Source of the DNA: Heterohyrax brucei
Lineage: Eukaryota; Chordata; Mammalia; Hyracoidea; Procaviidae
Length of the DNA stretch: 64,000 nucleotides
NCBI GenBank assembly: GCA_028571685.1
Contig: CM053143.1
Location: forward strand, 153,940,329 to 154,004,328
Direction: 5' to 3'
The notes below the pieces were generated by a model. That model had not been told where the DNA came from and did not search any database. It was given only the letters and a program-made list of their open reading frames with translations. This document shows, piece by piece, positions 11,197-22,799 of the stretch. The translations under genes and the position numbers were made by a program. Every line of letters starts with the position of its first letter. Positions within the stretch are counted from its first letter, which is position 1.

Positions 11197-11695
11197 AGTC
11201 ATGGGTTGAATTGTGTCCCCCCTCAAAAAAAATGTATGCAGCAGTATGGCTAGGCCCTGATTCCTGTTATTGTGTGACATTCCTAAGCTGTAAACCTGCC
11301 TCTACAGTGCTGGTGAGGGAAAATGGGTGGCGGTTGTGTTGGTGGGGCAGGACTCAGTGTGTAAGATTGTATTGTGCCTTGAGGCAATCTTTTGAGATTA
11401 AAAAGGAAAGGAAAGCAAACAGAGATTTGGGGACCTCGCACTATTAAGAAAGCAGTGCCTGGAGCAGAGTGTGTTCTTTAGAAAGGACCCATGTCCTTGC
11501 ATGTTGGAAGCTCCCAGTCCATGGGACGGTTGATGACAAGAACCTTCCTTCAGTGCCAACAGAGAGAGACTTCCCCTGGAGCTAATGCCTTGGATTTCGA
11601 CTGGTACCCTACTGAGTTGTGACAGAATAAAATTTCTCTTTTTAAAGCCATCCACTTGTGGCATTTCTGTTATAGCAGCACTAGAGGCCCCAGAA
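11197..11695 (+). mobile_element. Solo MaLR/ERVL-like LTR
   Basis: Starts 'tcatgggttgaattgtgtcc', carries an AATAAA ('gacagaataaaatttctc', about 11620) and ends 'tgttatagcagcactaga'. Same family as 15839 and 17351. 10936-11196 is unassigned. Confidence 0.75.
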
Positions 11696-11779
11696 TGGAT
11701 GCCAATAACCATGAACCCACTAAGCCTATATAAGGGGCTGAAATTTCTATTGGCATGGGTACATCAGCCCAGCCAAGCC

Positions 11780-11890
11780 AAGCCCCTGCCCTCTGGTTGA
11801 TTCCAACCCATAGTGACCCTCTAGGTCAGAGTATAACTGTCCCACAGAGTTTCTAAGGAACACCTGGTGGATTTGAACTGCCAACCACAT
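11780..11890 (-). repeat. AfroSINE fragment
   Basis: Core 'gttgattccaacccatagtg' to 'ggtggatttgaactgccaac'; head missing. 11891-12485 is unassigned, with a T-run at 12487-12500. Confidence 0.85.
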
Positions 11891-12507
11891 CAGAGACAGG
11901 GATTTTTCTTACCACATTCAGAAAGCATGCCATTCAAAGTAGCCCCAGCTCAAGGGACAGCCTTGAGCACATCGATTGCCTACCCAGCTTGTAAGATTAT
12001 GGGGCCCTTTGCTACAGTAACTGCATTGCCCTTTTGGAACTTGTTGCTGACGTGTCTTCCCTCTGGTGACCTTTGTCACCTCCTTTACAGGAAATTAGCT
12101 TGGAGGACCAACCCCGGAACCTGCACCCGAGAAATAGCAGGAGGCCAGCTTCAGCAGGATTTCTCCTTTCTCGGGGGAAAGAAGGGGCTCTGGGAACAGG
12201 CCTGTACTCCCTGCCAGCCACTCCTCGGACACTTACATTCTACAATAAAAAGAGGGGCAGAGACCTAACTTTTAATCCTTTCAGGTTAAGTGCATACACA
12301 AAGTTGATTGTCCTGGGAATGCAAGTTCCTCCAGCTCTGTATGCACTCCCCAGTAATTCTGAGTAGCCCTAGTGGGCTTCCAGGGTCTCTTATCAGCTCC
12401 TTCTCAGGGAGCTATTTTCTGTATATACTTTGGCATAAGAAATCTGATTCAAAATTAAACATGAGGAAGTTTTTTTGTGTTTCCTTTTTTTTTTTTTTTT
12501 AACAGTT

Positions 12508-14190
12508 TTTCTGCAAGAACACAAGTGTTGGCTCTAAGCCAAAGTAGAACAGACAGCAAAAGGATCCTATCAATATCACTGACATCAGACACATAGATTC
12601 TGGCAAGCCTGCCTCTCCTAGTCACCCCATCTGCATATGTGGTTGGATCAAGAAACCATCAAAAATTCTGAGAAGGAGGCTGCTGAGATGGGAAAGGGCT
12701 TCCAGTTTGCCTGGGCCTTGAATGAAATGAAAGCTGAATGTGAGCAAGGCGTCCCCACTGATAACTTACTGTGGAAATTTGAGACCAGTAGTACTGTGAC
12801 CGTCTCTGAGGCTCCAGGATAGAGGGACTATCAAAACCATGAATACAAGACCATTACAGAGTGGCTGTGCTGCCCCGATTGTTGCTTTTGGTGCTGGTGA
12901 ATTTGAAGCTGGAGCTCCATCAATGGGCAGACCTGTGAGCATGAGCTGGGCTTACACACTGGACGTGAAACAACTCACTGTTGGTGTTACAAAATGGACT
13001 TCACTGGGCCACCCTGCAGCCAGAAGAGAGATGAGGAAGTCATTGAGGAAGTCAGCCCCTACATTAAGGAAATTGGCTACAACCCAACACAGCAGCATCT
13101 GTGCCCATTTCTCATTGGAACAGTAACAGCGCCCTGGAGCCAGGGGCTCACATGTCCTGGTTCAAGGGATGGAAGGCCACGTGGAAGGATGCAATGGCAG
13201 TCGTACCGTGCTGGAAGCTCTGAATTGCCTCCTGCCACCAACTAGTCCAACTGACAAGCCCCCGTGTCTGCCTCCCCAGGATGTTAACAAAATTGGTGGT
13301 ATTGAAACTGTCCCTGTGGGGAGAGCGGAGACCGGTGTTCTCAAACCAGATGGCGGCCACTTTTGTCCCAGTTGATGTCAGCACCGAAGTCTGTTGAAAT
13401 GCATCATGATGCTTCGAGTGAAGCTCGAAGGACAATACAGGCTTCAGTGTTAAGAACCTCTCTGTCAAAGATGACAGCCGTGGCAATGTGACTGGTGACA
13501 ACAATGAACCACCAATGGAAGCAGCTAGCTTCAATGGGTGATCCCCACGAACCACACAGGCCAAATTGGTGCTGGCCATTCACCTGTGCTGGACAGCCAC
13601 ACGGCTCGCATTGCTTCCAAGTTTGCTGAGGAGATGGGTTTCCATTCTGCTAAGAAGCTGGAGGATGGCCCCAAATTCCTGAAGTCTGGTGATGTGGCCT
13701 TCATTGGCAAGGCTTCCGGCAAACCCGTGTGTGCTGAGAATGTCTCCGATTGTCCACTTCTGGGTGGTTTTGCTGTTTGTGATATGGGACAGACAGTTGT
13801 GATTGATGTCATTAAAGCACTGGACACGAAGGCTGCTGGAACTGGCAAGGTCACCCAATCTGCTCAGAAAGCCCAGAAGGCTAAATGCATATTACCTGTA
13901 ACACCTGCGGCCCCAGTCTTAATCTCTGGTGGAAGAACATCTCAGGATGGTTTGCCTCAAGTGGCCACTTATGTTTCCTTGCCAAAGACTGGTAAATGAT
14001 AATGACGCATCATAAAAGCTTCGGAGGGAAAGGAATGTTTTGCAGACCATTTGTTTCTTTTTCACGTGCCAGTTTTATTAGTTTCTAAATTTAGTACTTT
14101 TTAAATGGAAACAACTTGGGCAAAAATTCATCACAAGCTTTTGAGACCCAGTAAAACAAAGTTTAATGAGATAAAGAAAAAAAAGAAAAC
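12508..14190 (+). pseudogene. EEF1A1: Processed EEF1A1 pseudogene
   Basis: A retrocopy of translation elongation factor eEF1A1 mRNA, which delivers aminoacyl-tRNA to the ribosome in its intact form. It has no introns: a 5' UTR remnant (about 12508-12543), a coding remnant with recognisable blocks (EKEAAEMGKG near 12670, WKFETS near 12770, GEFEAG near 12895, IGYNP near 13075, [20 protein letters not shown] near 13290, [20 protein letters not shown] near 13660, and [13 protein letters not shown] ending at 13885), then the EEF1A1 3' UTR (to about 14170) and an A-rich tail. The start codon is lost, there are several frameshifts and in-frame stops, and codons are missing after KFAE. The normal TGA stop is now TGC (13886-13888), so the last open frame runs 37 codons into the old 3' UTR. 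No promoter is seen; not expected to make a working protein. Confidence 0.93.
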
Positions 14191-14234
14191 TAAACGAGCG
14201 TGAAAACAGAGAAAAATATCTCAACACACCAGCC

Positions 14235-14309
14235 TTAGAAGATCTCTTGGGTTCAGATTCTAGTTCCGCCTCATATGGGATGTGCAGCCCCAGGCACGTT
14301 ACTCACCCT
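14235..14309 (+). repeat. MIR, 5' half (split)
   Basis: 'ggttcagattctagttccg' followed by 'ggcacgttactcaccctctg' matches the MIR middle. The rest of the element appears at 15095-15220, after ~785 bp of inserted repeats. Confidence 0.6.
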
Positions 14310-14337
14310 CTGTCCCAAAACAAAGCCCAAAACAGAC

Positions 14338-14412
14338 ATCCATTGCTGTTGAGCATAGCAATCCTACAGAACAGAGTAGAACTGCCCCACCGAATTTCCA
14401 AGGAGCACCTGG
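14338..14412 (-). repeat. AfroSINE fragment
   Basis: 'ccattgctgttgagcatag' and 'aatttccaaggagcacctg' are the reverse 3' half of the SINE. Confidence 0.7.
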
Positions 14413-14414
14413 GT

Positions 14415-15070
14415 AGTACAAATGCTGCTAACCAAAACATTGGAGTTTCAAGTCCACCCAGAGGTGCCTCAGAAGAAAGGCCTGGTTATCCACTTCCAAA
14501 AAATCAGCCATTGAAAATGGAGTGAAGCACAGGTCTATGGACACACACAGTGTTTTAGTCAGCTAGGGCTGCTCTGACAGAAATATCACAAAGTGGATGG
14601 CTTTAACAGTATCTGCTCCAGGGGAAGGCTTTCCCCCTTGTCAGCTATGGAGGAAAGTCCAGTATTGTATCTGTCTCTGTCCAGGGAGCATTTTGGTGCA
14701 GGAACCTCAGGTCTGAAGGATGAGCTCTTCTCCAGGTGCTGTTTGCTTGATGGTATGAGGTACCCAGTTCTCAGGCTGCTTCCCTTTCCTTTTATCTCTT
14801 GCAGGATGAAAGGATTAAGGGTGTGTAAGCCATATTCCAGGGAGAAACTCCCTTCACAGTAGAGCAGGGAGGTGATTTTATAAAGGGATTTATAGCCCCA
14901 CCCTAAGCCTGTAACATACAGCATAGGAAAACCACAAAACGAAGGACAGTCACAAGATACTGGGAATCATGGTCCAGCCACATGGCTACACATATTTTTT
15001 GGGGGACACAATTCAATCCATGACACACAGTGTCAGCAGGAGTCAGAGTCTATTTAACAGCAGCTGTTTT
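14415..15070 (+). repeat. AfroSINE (long variant), split by an LTR
   Basis: 'gctgctaaccaaaacattgg', 'cagaggtgcctcagaagaaa' and 'tggacacacacag' up to 14550. It resumes after 15030 with 'tgtcagcaggagtcagagtc'. Confidence 0.8.
14551..15025 (-). mobile_element. Solo MaLR/ERVL-like LTR with 5-bp target-site duplication
   Basis: 475 bp with TG...CA ends (plus strand 'tgttttagtcagctagggc' to 'attcaatccatgaca'). The flanking 5 bp CACAG occurs at both 14546-14550 and 15026-15030. A 5-bp duplication is the known ERVL/MaLR pattern. Confidence 0.88.
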
Positions 15071-15094
15071 GTTGTTGCTGCTGTTGTTGTTTGT

Positions 15095-15220
15095 ACCATG
15101 GTCTTCTCATCTGTAAAATGAAGATAGTAAAATCCACTCCGCTGGTTTGTTGAACAGACTCAGTGAATTAATGCAGGTAAAGCTTTAAGCACAATGCGTT
15201 GCACACTGGCTAAGTCTGAG
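15095..15220 (+). repeat. MIR, 3' half (split)
   Basis: 'tctcatctgtaaaatgaaga' and 'tgcaggtaaagctttaagca' continue the MIR begun at 14235. 15221-15838 is unassigned. Confidence 0.6.
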
Positions 15221-15838
15221 CTGTGTGTGTGACTAAACCCATTCGGATAGGCCACAACTGAGAAAAACAAACGTAGTTTCTCCCTTCTGTGGTCTTCCCT
15301 GGTACCATGGCTGAGTTCTCTTCTCTGGGTGACTCTGGCAAACTTCCTGTGTCCCCACGGAGAATGTGACACCCCCACCCTCATGTAAACTCCCTCCTTC
15401 AAGGCAGCAATTCGATGCCAGGAGGAAGTTTTCTCCTTTGGAATCAGGCCCTTGGGCACTTAACCTGGTGATTAAGTGGCTGGGGTTGGAGGTCAGTTGA
15501 AGTTCAAGAGGGCCTCCATTCTGACTGTTACTATTTATTAATTCGTGGCCTTTAGGAGCCAAAGTGCTCCTTGTCCAGGCCTCCAGGACCAAGACCACAG
15601 GTGCAACAATGCAGCCCTTCTCTGGTAGTTCTATTTACCTTCCAGGAGTGGTCAGGGTGTGGCGAGATCTCCTGGGGCGGCAAGAGCTCCAGCCTGTGGT
15701 GAAAACTCTGGGTGTGGCTGTGCAGGCCCAGCGTGGAGAAAGCAAGACTCCGGAGCAAGCCGGGAACCTGGTGCCTCAGGTCTGAAGGCTGAGGCCCTGG
15801 TCGTTCCAGTTCTGCTGTGAAGGAGCTGTAGAACACAG

Positions 15839-16332
15839 TGTCATGGATCAAATTGTGCGCCCCACTGCCCCCCCAACTGTGTGTGGCAAATTGGCTAGAC
15901 CTTGATTCCTTGTTTTGTGTGATACTCCTATAGGCTAGAAACCCTGCTTCTGTGATGTTACCAAGGGAGGAGGGCTGCAGCTGGGTTGGGTTGGTGGGGC
16001 GGGACTGAGTGTGTAAGACTGTATTGTGCCTTGAGGTAATCCCCTGGGGCCTAAAGGAAAGGCAAGCAAACGGAGAATTGGGGACCTCACTTCACCGAGA
16101 AGCAGTACTGGGAGCAGAGCCCATCCTTTGAAGTCAGCGGTCCTGTGCCCCAGTCCAGGGGAAAATTAACAACAAGGACCTTCCTCCAGAGCCAACAAAG
16201 AAAGACTTCCCCTGGAGCTGAGGCTCTGAATTTGCATTTTCAGTCGGCTTTTCTGTAAGAAAATGATTTTCTTGTTGTTAAAGCCGTTCTCCTGTGTTAT
16301 TTCTGTTAGAATAGCACTAGAAGTCTAAGACC
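15839..16332 (+). mobile_element. Solo MaLR/ERVL-like LTR
   Basis: Begins 'tgtcatggatcaaattgtg', has 'tgtaagactgtattgtgcct' and ends near 'gttagaatagcactagaag'. CACAG lies just before the start and again at 16333-16337, a possible target-site duplication. Confidence 0.75.
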
Positions 16333-16439
16333 CACAGGTTCTCTGGGCCTCACTTTCTTAGCTCTTAATAATACCTTGCATTCACTGAGGATTCACTAGC
16401 CGTGCAGTGGGCCCCGACAGGGCTCCCTTTATGGCTAAG

Positions 16440-16580
16440 ACCAGGGGCTGCCTGAGCCCTGGCGCCGCTGTTCTTGAGCTGTGAGACCCTGGAGATGTGA
16501 CTTAACCCTTCTGCTCCTCAGCTTCCTCCTCTACAGTAAGCAGAGCAGTGAAGAGTCCCTTCTTTGTTCTGTGTGAGGAT
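16440..16580 (+). repeat. MIR SINE
   Basis: 'cttgagctgtgagaccctgg', 'gtgacttaacccttctgc' and 'tcagcttcctcctctacagt' follow the MIR core in order. Confidence 0.6.
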
Positions 16581-16616
16581 ACTGGGCTGGGACCTCAACC
16601 CAGACCCCTCCCTGCC

Positions 16617-16735
16617 CCCCAAAACCCCACTGCTGTTGAGTTGATTCTGACTCACAGTGACCCTATAGGTGCTCTATGGAGTTTCCCAGGAGTGCCTGGT
16701 GGATTTGAGCTGCCAGCCTTTTAGTTAGTAGAAAA
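16617..16735 (-). repeat. AfroSINE fragment
   Basis: 'ctgttgagttgattctgact' to 'ggtggatttgagctgccagc'; head lost. Confidence 0.85.
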
Positions 16736-16775
16736 GCAGAGGAAAATCTGCAAATACAAGGCCCTGCTGGACTTG

Positions 16776-16985
16776 AGGGGTCCCCAAGTGGCACAAGTGG
16801 TTAAGCACTCAACCACTAGCCAAAAGGTCGGCAGTTTGAACCTACCCGCAGGCTCCTTGGAAAACAGGGCTGGTGATCTGCTTCTGAAAGGCCACAGCCT
16901 TGAAAGTGTTATGGAGCAGCTCTACTCTGCACACAAGAGGTTGCCGTGGGTCAAAATTGATTCTGTGGTAACCATCGGATGCTGA
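16776..16985 (+). repeat. AfroSINE, long variant
   Basis: Head 'gtggcacaagtggttaagc', box-B-like 'ggtcggcagtttgaacctac' and 'ctgcttctgaaaggccacag' to 'tcaaaattgattctgtgg'. 16986-17350 is unassigned. Confidence 0.85.
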
Positions 16986-17350
16986 GATTGAGCACCTATG
17001 CAAGTTGCAACGGTTCAGTACTGCTGGCAACTCCCTGTGAAAAATTTCTTGCACAGCCTTGCTTCTTTTGAGGGCCCAAGGAAGCAGGCCTAAACAATGT
17101 TTATCTACTGCATTTTGCTTGAAATTCCGTTTTTAGATTGAGGTTTGAAGACAACTGTCACATAAAATTAAACAAGCGTGCAAACAAACTGAGAGAGGTC
17201 TTTATCACCCTGGAAGACTAGAAACATTTGTCTTTTAGACTCCTTTTAGGTACAAACTCCTTCTGGGAAAGGGACCTCCACTAAGCATTTCACTTTGCAA
17301 TGTTGCCTCCAGATCCCGGAAAAGAGGTCAAGAAAATGTCATTCACCAAG

Positions 17351-17846
17351 TGTCATGGATTGATTTGTGTCTTCCTAAAAATGTGGGTAGTAGTTTGGGT
17401 GAGCTATGATTCCTGGTATTGTGTGATGTTCCTATGTGTTGTGAATCTGCTTCTCTGGTGTTAATGAGGGAGAATGGGCTGTGGTTGTGTTGGTGGGGCA
17501 GGACTCAACCTGTAAGACTGTGCTGTGTTTGAGGCAATCTCTCGGTATATAAAGGAAAGAGAAGCAAACAGAGAGTTGGGGACCTCATACCACTAGGAAG
17601 CAGTCCCAGGAGCACAATGTGTCCTTTAGAAAAGACCTGTGGTCCTTGTGCCTCAGAAGGTCCCAATCCATGGGAAGACTGAAGACAACAACTTTCCTCC
17701 AGAACCCACAGAGAAAAGATTTCCCCTATCACTGACACCCTGAATTTGAACTTACACGTACTTATATCCTCCTGGACTGTGATGGAATAAATTTCTCTTT
17801 GTTAAAGCCGTCCACTTGTGGTACTTCTGTGATAGCAGCACTAGAT
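17351..17846 (+). mobile_element. Solo MaLR/ERVL-like LTR
   Basis: 'tgtcatggattgatttgtgt' to 'tgatagcagcactagatg', with an AATAAA near 17786. 17850-18420 holds nothing I recognise. Confidence 0.75.
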
Positions 17847-18424
17847 GACAGAGGCACAAGAAAACTGAGAAAAAAGTAGTTAATGGGTCATCTGCAGGTA
17901 CCCCGTGCTCAGGTTGGGGTACCGATGCATACCCAAGGAATACTCAAAATATCAAACCAAATCCATGTATTGATGAAGTCCAATCCAGGAGTTTCCATGG
18001 TAACCTCTAGACACTATGCCAAGCAGTGGCAATTTGAAAAGAAAGTTCAGCTCATAACCCTGGGGGCCTCAGAGTATAATCCGATACTGAGTGTAAATGA
18101 AGGCAGGTATAACCTAATCACTTGAATTAACCTGAGTGTTGGAAGCCTTGATGTGACCTCTGAAGTGTATAGATGGTGGAGTCTTTGAAGGGGTGTTTAA
18201 CACCTTGGCCCCTAGCCTCAGAAGGCTGGAATTCAGTGGGAGGCCCTGAGCTGTAGATGGGCTGCAGAAAGCTTGTTAGGCCTTTCTAGACCTGGGGCAA
18301 GCTGTATCATAACAAATAAGTGACAGTGATTTTTTTTTAATTAAACAATAAACAATTAAGACATCATAACAAATTGTTAAATACAATAAATAAGTTTGAT
18401 TTTAGTACCTATAGAGGCTTCTTC

Positions 18425-18492
18425 TGTGCCCTGAGCTGTTCTAAGCATTCTACACCTAACCGCCTCACAGTAAACCTACGGAGTTAGATGCC
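18425..18492 (-). repeat. MIR fragment
   Basis: 'gagctgttctaagcattcta' and 'ctcacagtaaacctacggag' match the reverse MIR core. Confidence 0.5.
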
Positions 18493-18495
18493 TCC

Positions 18496-18563
18496 AGGAC
18501 CCCTGGTGGCACAATGATTTAGGGCTCAGGTGCTAACCAGAAGATTTGTGGTTTGAATCCACC
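18496..18563 (+). repeat. AfroSINE head
   Basis: 'acccctggtggcacaatgat' to 'gtttgaatccacc', cut at the LTR that follows. Confidence 0.75.
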
Positions 18564-19080
18564 TGTTTGAGTCAGCTAGGGCTGCTCTAACAGCAAATAC
18601 CACAGAGTGGATGGCTTTAACAAAGGAAGGTTTATTCTGACACAGTCCAGTAGGTTGCAAGTCCATATTCAGTCTGTCTGCTCCGGGGGAAGGCTTTCCT
18701 CTTGTTGGCTCTGGAGGAAAGTCCAGTAGTGCATCAGTGTTTGTCCAGGGAGCGTCCTGGCGCAGGAACCTCAGGTCTGAAGGACGTGCTCTTATCCCAG
18801 TGCTGCATGCTACAAGGTTCCCAATTCTCTGCTTGCTTCTCTTTCCTTTTATCTCTTGCAGGCTGAAAGGATTAAGGGTGGCGCAAGCCATACTCCAGGG
18901 AAACTCCCTTTACAGCAGGTCAGGGAAGTAATCCCATGAAGGAATTTACAGCCCCACCCTAGTCCTTTAACATACAGTTTAGGGAAACTACAAAATGGAG
19001 GACAGTCACAGGATACTGGGAATCATGTCCCAGCTACATGGCGACACATATTTTGGGGGGGACACAATTCAACCATGACA
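18564..19080 (-). mobile_element. Solo MaLR/ERVL-like LTR
   Basis: 517 bp from 'tgtttgagtcagctaggg' to 'cacaattcaaccatgaca'. No clear target-site duplication; the SINE it abuts does not resume on the right. Confidence 0.8.
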
Positions 19081-19319
19081 CTAAGACAGGACAAGAGCCT
19101 GAGCACTGTGTGGTTACAAAACCTTCTAGGCCCACTTTTGAGGTTTTCCCAACCCTCCTTAAAATGCCTGATTCATCTAAAAACCATTGTTTTATGGGGG
19201 GTCAGCATCCCCATAAACATGCCACAAAGCTTCATTGATTTGGGAGGATGGTCACTTGAATTAAAAATTTCATGTTAGCACAGACCTCAAATTTTTTTTT
19301 CCCATGGCATAAAAGGTGT

Positions 19320-19880
19320 ACTTTTTTTTTTGAAGGTACCCTAACAAAACTAACATAAACATATTACTGACAGAACTTGTCTGCAACCATCCCCTGATCA
19401 CAGTGACATACTTAGACATGCTTTGTTTGGATTAAACCCAGACATGTATGAACTGGAACCCTAGTAGCAATACTTTCAGGTTTACCCTCACAGGTAGTTC
19501 TTAAGAGAGCATAATGCTTAAGGTAGACATTTTTGCTTGTTCAGCTGGACTATTTTTTGGTTATGAGAAGACATCAGGGGAAACTTTTGGGTTAACATTT
19601 ACAGATTATCTAAAGCAATAATTCAGAAGTTTATCCAGACTCTGTGGCTCAAGAAAGTCTGGAATCCACAAGAATTTGAAATTCTGTGTCTGCATTTTTC
19701 CCCCTTTTGATGAGGATCCTTCTATGGAATCTTTGATCAAAATGGTCAGTAATGGCAGTTGGGCACCACTGAGTTCTTCTAGTGTCACGGCACAGGAGGC
19801 AGCTGTTCATGGAAGCAATTAGCCACACATTCCACATCCTCCTGCTGCTCTTGACTCTCCCTCCTGTGCTGTTACAGGCT
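19320..19880 (-). repeat. L1 3' UTR
   Basis: Reverse of the common L1 3' UTR: 'agtctggaatccacaagaat', 'ggaatctttgatcaaaatgg' and 'gaagcaattagccacacatt'. A related copy lies at 24740-25350. Confidence 0.65.
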
Positions 19881-20091
19881 CACAGAGACCAGTTGCCTAG
19901 GCCTGGACTAGGGCTTGCAGGCTTTTAAGAACTCAGGGACTAATGAATGAAACAGGAGGCAGAATAGAAATGTTAAGTACCTTGTTAGGCCAATTAACTG
20001 GGATATCCCATGAAACCATGATCGTAAACCTCCAAATGAAGGAACCAAATCCCATGAGGTTTTTAGTTGTCTATAGCAGCTTCAGCCACTA

Positions 20092-20134
20092 CTCTCTCTC
20101 TCTCTCTTGTCTTTTTTTTTTTTTTTTTTTTTTT
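20092..20134. repeat. Simple repeat: (CT)n then T-run
   Basis: About 18 bp of CT dinucleotides followed by a long T-run (about 20110-20134). Confidence 0.95.
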
Positions 20135-20369
20135 GGTCATAAATACACACTGAAAGATCTTTTTAATTGTATCTAGATTTTCCAGTTTTTCTTGGCAGAG
20201 GCTTTGTTCTGCTGTAGGCTACTCCATCCCACAAAGCAGAGGTTGTCTGACTGATTTACCTGTATTTTTTTCTATCTCTTGTAATTACACAAACTGAACA
20301 CAAATTTCAAAACATCTTTATAAAAATTAATTTTAAACACTGGGAGTATATGGAGAAGATGGTGACAGT

Positions 20370-20950
20370 CCTCTTTGTCCCTTGCGGGAGACATCCTCCC
20401 AGTAGGTATCCCCTTTGATGTCTCCTTCAGGTGGAGTCTAACGCTTCGACCACTCTCTTTCTGTTGTTGAGATCCTGTAACTGATTAGACCCCAACCAAA
20501 CTGGTTCAGGTTTGACAGATTGGGCTAGCAAGTCCTGTCTCCTGATAGGTGGCTGACTGGATTCACCCTCCCCAAAGCATGCAACCTTCTTAGCAACAAA
20601 GTTTTATTAAGGAAAGTTTTATTACAAGAGGGAACAGGTCAGTCTTCAAGTGGAGAAAGATCTTGTATAGATTTGAGGAGTCCCTTTTATTGGCAAAAGC
20701 AGGGGGTGATGTCATCGATGGGAGGAAGAGGTAGTGACTTGGTTCTTGGTTCTGGGTTTGAGGCTCCCTATCAGCAACTGCAGGGTGGGTCCTCTCCTGG
20801 AGAGAATGGAGAGGATATGCAGATATGATGGAAATCTGTAGTGTTTGCATCACAAACTGCCAGGAAGAACTGTTATGTCTATGACTTCCCTTCTCAAGCA
20901 CTGATAGATGGCAGGTAATCAGGCTCCCTGGCTAACCTTGTCACTGTCAC
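20370..20950 (-). mobile_element. Possible ERV LTR (unassigned family)
   Basis: On the minus strand there is an AATAAAACTTTGTTGCTAAG poly(A)-type block (about 20605-20585) followed by a C-rich stretch, as in ERV LTRs. No TG...CA boundaries or partner copy were fixed. Confidence 0.3.
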
Positions 20951-20974
20951 TTCTGGAAGCATCTAGGAGGTGAA

Positions 20975-21185
20975 AACTCAACCCGTTGCTATGGATTTTA
21001 TTTTGATTCATGGTGACCCCATGGGTCACAAGATAGAACTGAACTCCATAAAGTTCTCTTGGCTCTAATCTTTCCTAAGGTAGATTACCAGGCCTTTTGT
21101 CTACAGAGCCACGAGTGAATGGAACTGCCAACATTTTAGGTTGGTAGTTGGGGGCAAACCGTTTGTGCCACCCAGGTGCCTTCAG
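20975..21185 (-). repeat. AfroSINE, long variant
   Basis: 'acccgttgctatggatttta' and 'gattcatggtgaccccatgg' to 'tttgtgccacccaggtgcc'. Confidence 0.8.
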
Positions 21186-21307
21186 GAAATGAAGATGGTG
21201 ACTTAAACTATTTGGTGAATTGGGGAGCAATACTGGGCATGCTCTGCTCATGTCTTCCCTTTCCTTCTCTTGGATAGAGTGGTCTGGAACACAGCTTCTC
21301 TGCTTGT

Positions 21308-21828
21308 CTTGGTCATCTGGTACTGCCCTAACAGAAATACCATGAGTGGATGGCTTTAACAAAGAAAAGTTTATTCTTACTCAGTCCAGTAGGCTACAAG
21401 TCCAAATTCAGAAAGCCAGCTCCAGAGGAATGCACTCTCTCTGTCCGCTCTGGAGGAAGTACTTGTGTTACAGTGTTCTTTGTTTGGTCTGACAGCATCT
21501 CAGCACAGGAACCTCAGGTCCATAGGATGTGTTCTGCTCTTGATGTTGCTTTCTTGGTGGTATGAGGTAACCAACTGTTGGCTTGCTCCCTTTTACTTTT
21601 ATCTCTTATGGTACAAGCCACATTCTAGGCAAACTCCTTTAGTAAGGGTGTTGCAGTCCTACCCTAATCCTCTGCAGAATAATACAATCTATTAAACCAC
21701 AGGCAGAGATTAAGATTTACAGCATAGGAAAATCACAAAATGGAGGGCAACCACTCAATACTGGGAATCATAGCCTGGTCAAATTGCAATTACATTTTTC
21801 AGGGGACACAATTCAATCTATGACACTT
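21308..21828 (-). mobile_element. MaLR/ERVL-like LTR
   Basis: 'ctaacagaaataccatgagt', 'agtccagtaggctacaagtc' to 'gacacaattcaatctatgac'. It faces a plus-strand element starting near 22005. Confidence 0.75.
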
Positions 21829-22004
21829 CTTTTACCCGTCGTGTCATCCCCCTAGTACTCCCCAGCCTGATGCATCCAGTGTTGCCCTGATTGGGCTGGT
21901 AAGTCAGCCTGATGCTAGGGTTCAGTTAGCAATCTCTCTGGCCCTCACACTAAGCATGTCTTCCAGCTTAGTCTTTCTCAGTAGTCAAGGTGATATTTTG
22001 GCCC

Positions 22005-22795
22005 TCGTCTGTTATTCCTTTGTTGTTGTGTTTCTGTTAAAGCTGTACTAGATAACTAAGAATTTGGTACTGAGAGAGTGTGATGCTGCTCTAACAGATA
22101 CCTAAAAGGTGAAAATGGTTTTAAATCTGTGAATGGATAGGAGACTTAAAAGGAACTGAAGAGAACTGCTAACACCTGAGAAGCACAGATGGTGAGGAGC
22201 ACGCAGCAGCAAACTGGCAAGTGAGCAGTACAAGACGGTGCAAGAGTTGACCCACAGAGCTAGAGAGCTGAGTACCTATGTACAGGAGCCTTCCTGCCAC
22301 AGTGGGCTGCCTCCAGGCACTCATCAGTGAAGCTACAGAACTTTAGAACACTTGCCTCAGCAGAGCAGATGCAGGCATGAGGCCCGGGCCAAGAGACCAC
22401 AGAAGCAGAAGCTGAGGAGACAAGGAGCACATGGAATGGAGCTGCCTCAATCTCCAAAGGTATGGCTGTAACCTCAGGGGTCTCAAAGGGTGGAGCCACG
22501 GCCTCTGGTGTTTTTGAGGTTGGAGTTGGCACTCAAGAGGACTAGGAGAATGGTGTGTCTGGGAACAGCAGGAGACTTTAGGAGGAGGAGGACCGTTCAC
22601 AGGTGGCCAGGGCCAGCCTGGAAGATTATGATTTCAGAGGGTTCACTCTGTCCTTCCTCCCTCCCACCTCTGCACTAGCTTGATACCATTCCACTTGGTT
22701 TCAAAAGCACCAGTTTCCACTGTTCAATCAGAATTGCCCCAGGTGGGGCCTTGGTCTGTATTTCTTTAAGAGAGTTTGCAGGTAAGTTCAACTTG
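22005..22795 (+). mobile_element. MaLR-like LTR end and internal region
   Basis: LTR end 'gtttctgttaaagctgtact' is followed after 22050 by a primer-site-like 'tttggtactgagagagtg' and 'gatgctgctctaacagatac', the known MaLR internal start. It continues to about 22795 without retroviral coding sequence. Confidence 0.6.
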
Positions 22796-22799
22796 GTTC

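Noticed and set aside
11867..12268. 133-codon plus-strand ORF
   Set aside because: Starts inside an AfroSINE; composition and content give no sign of a real protein.
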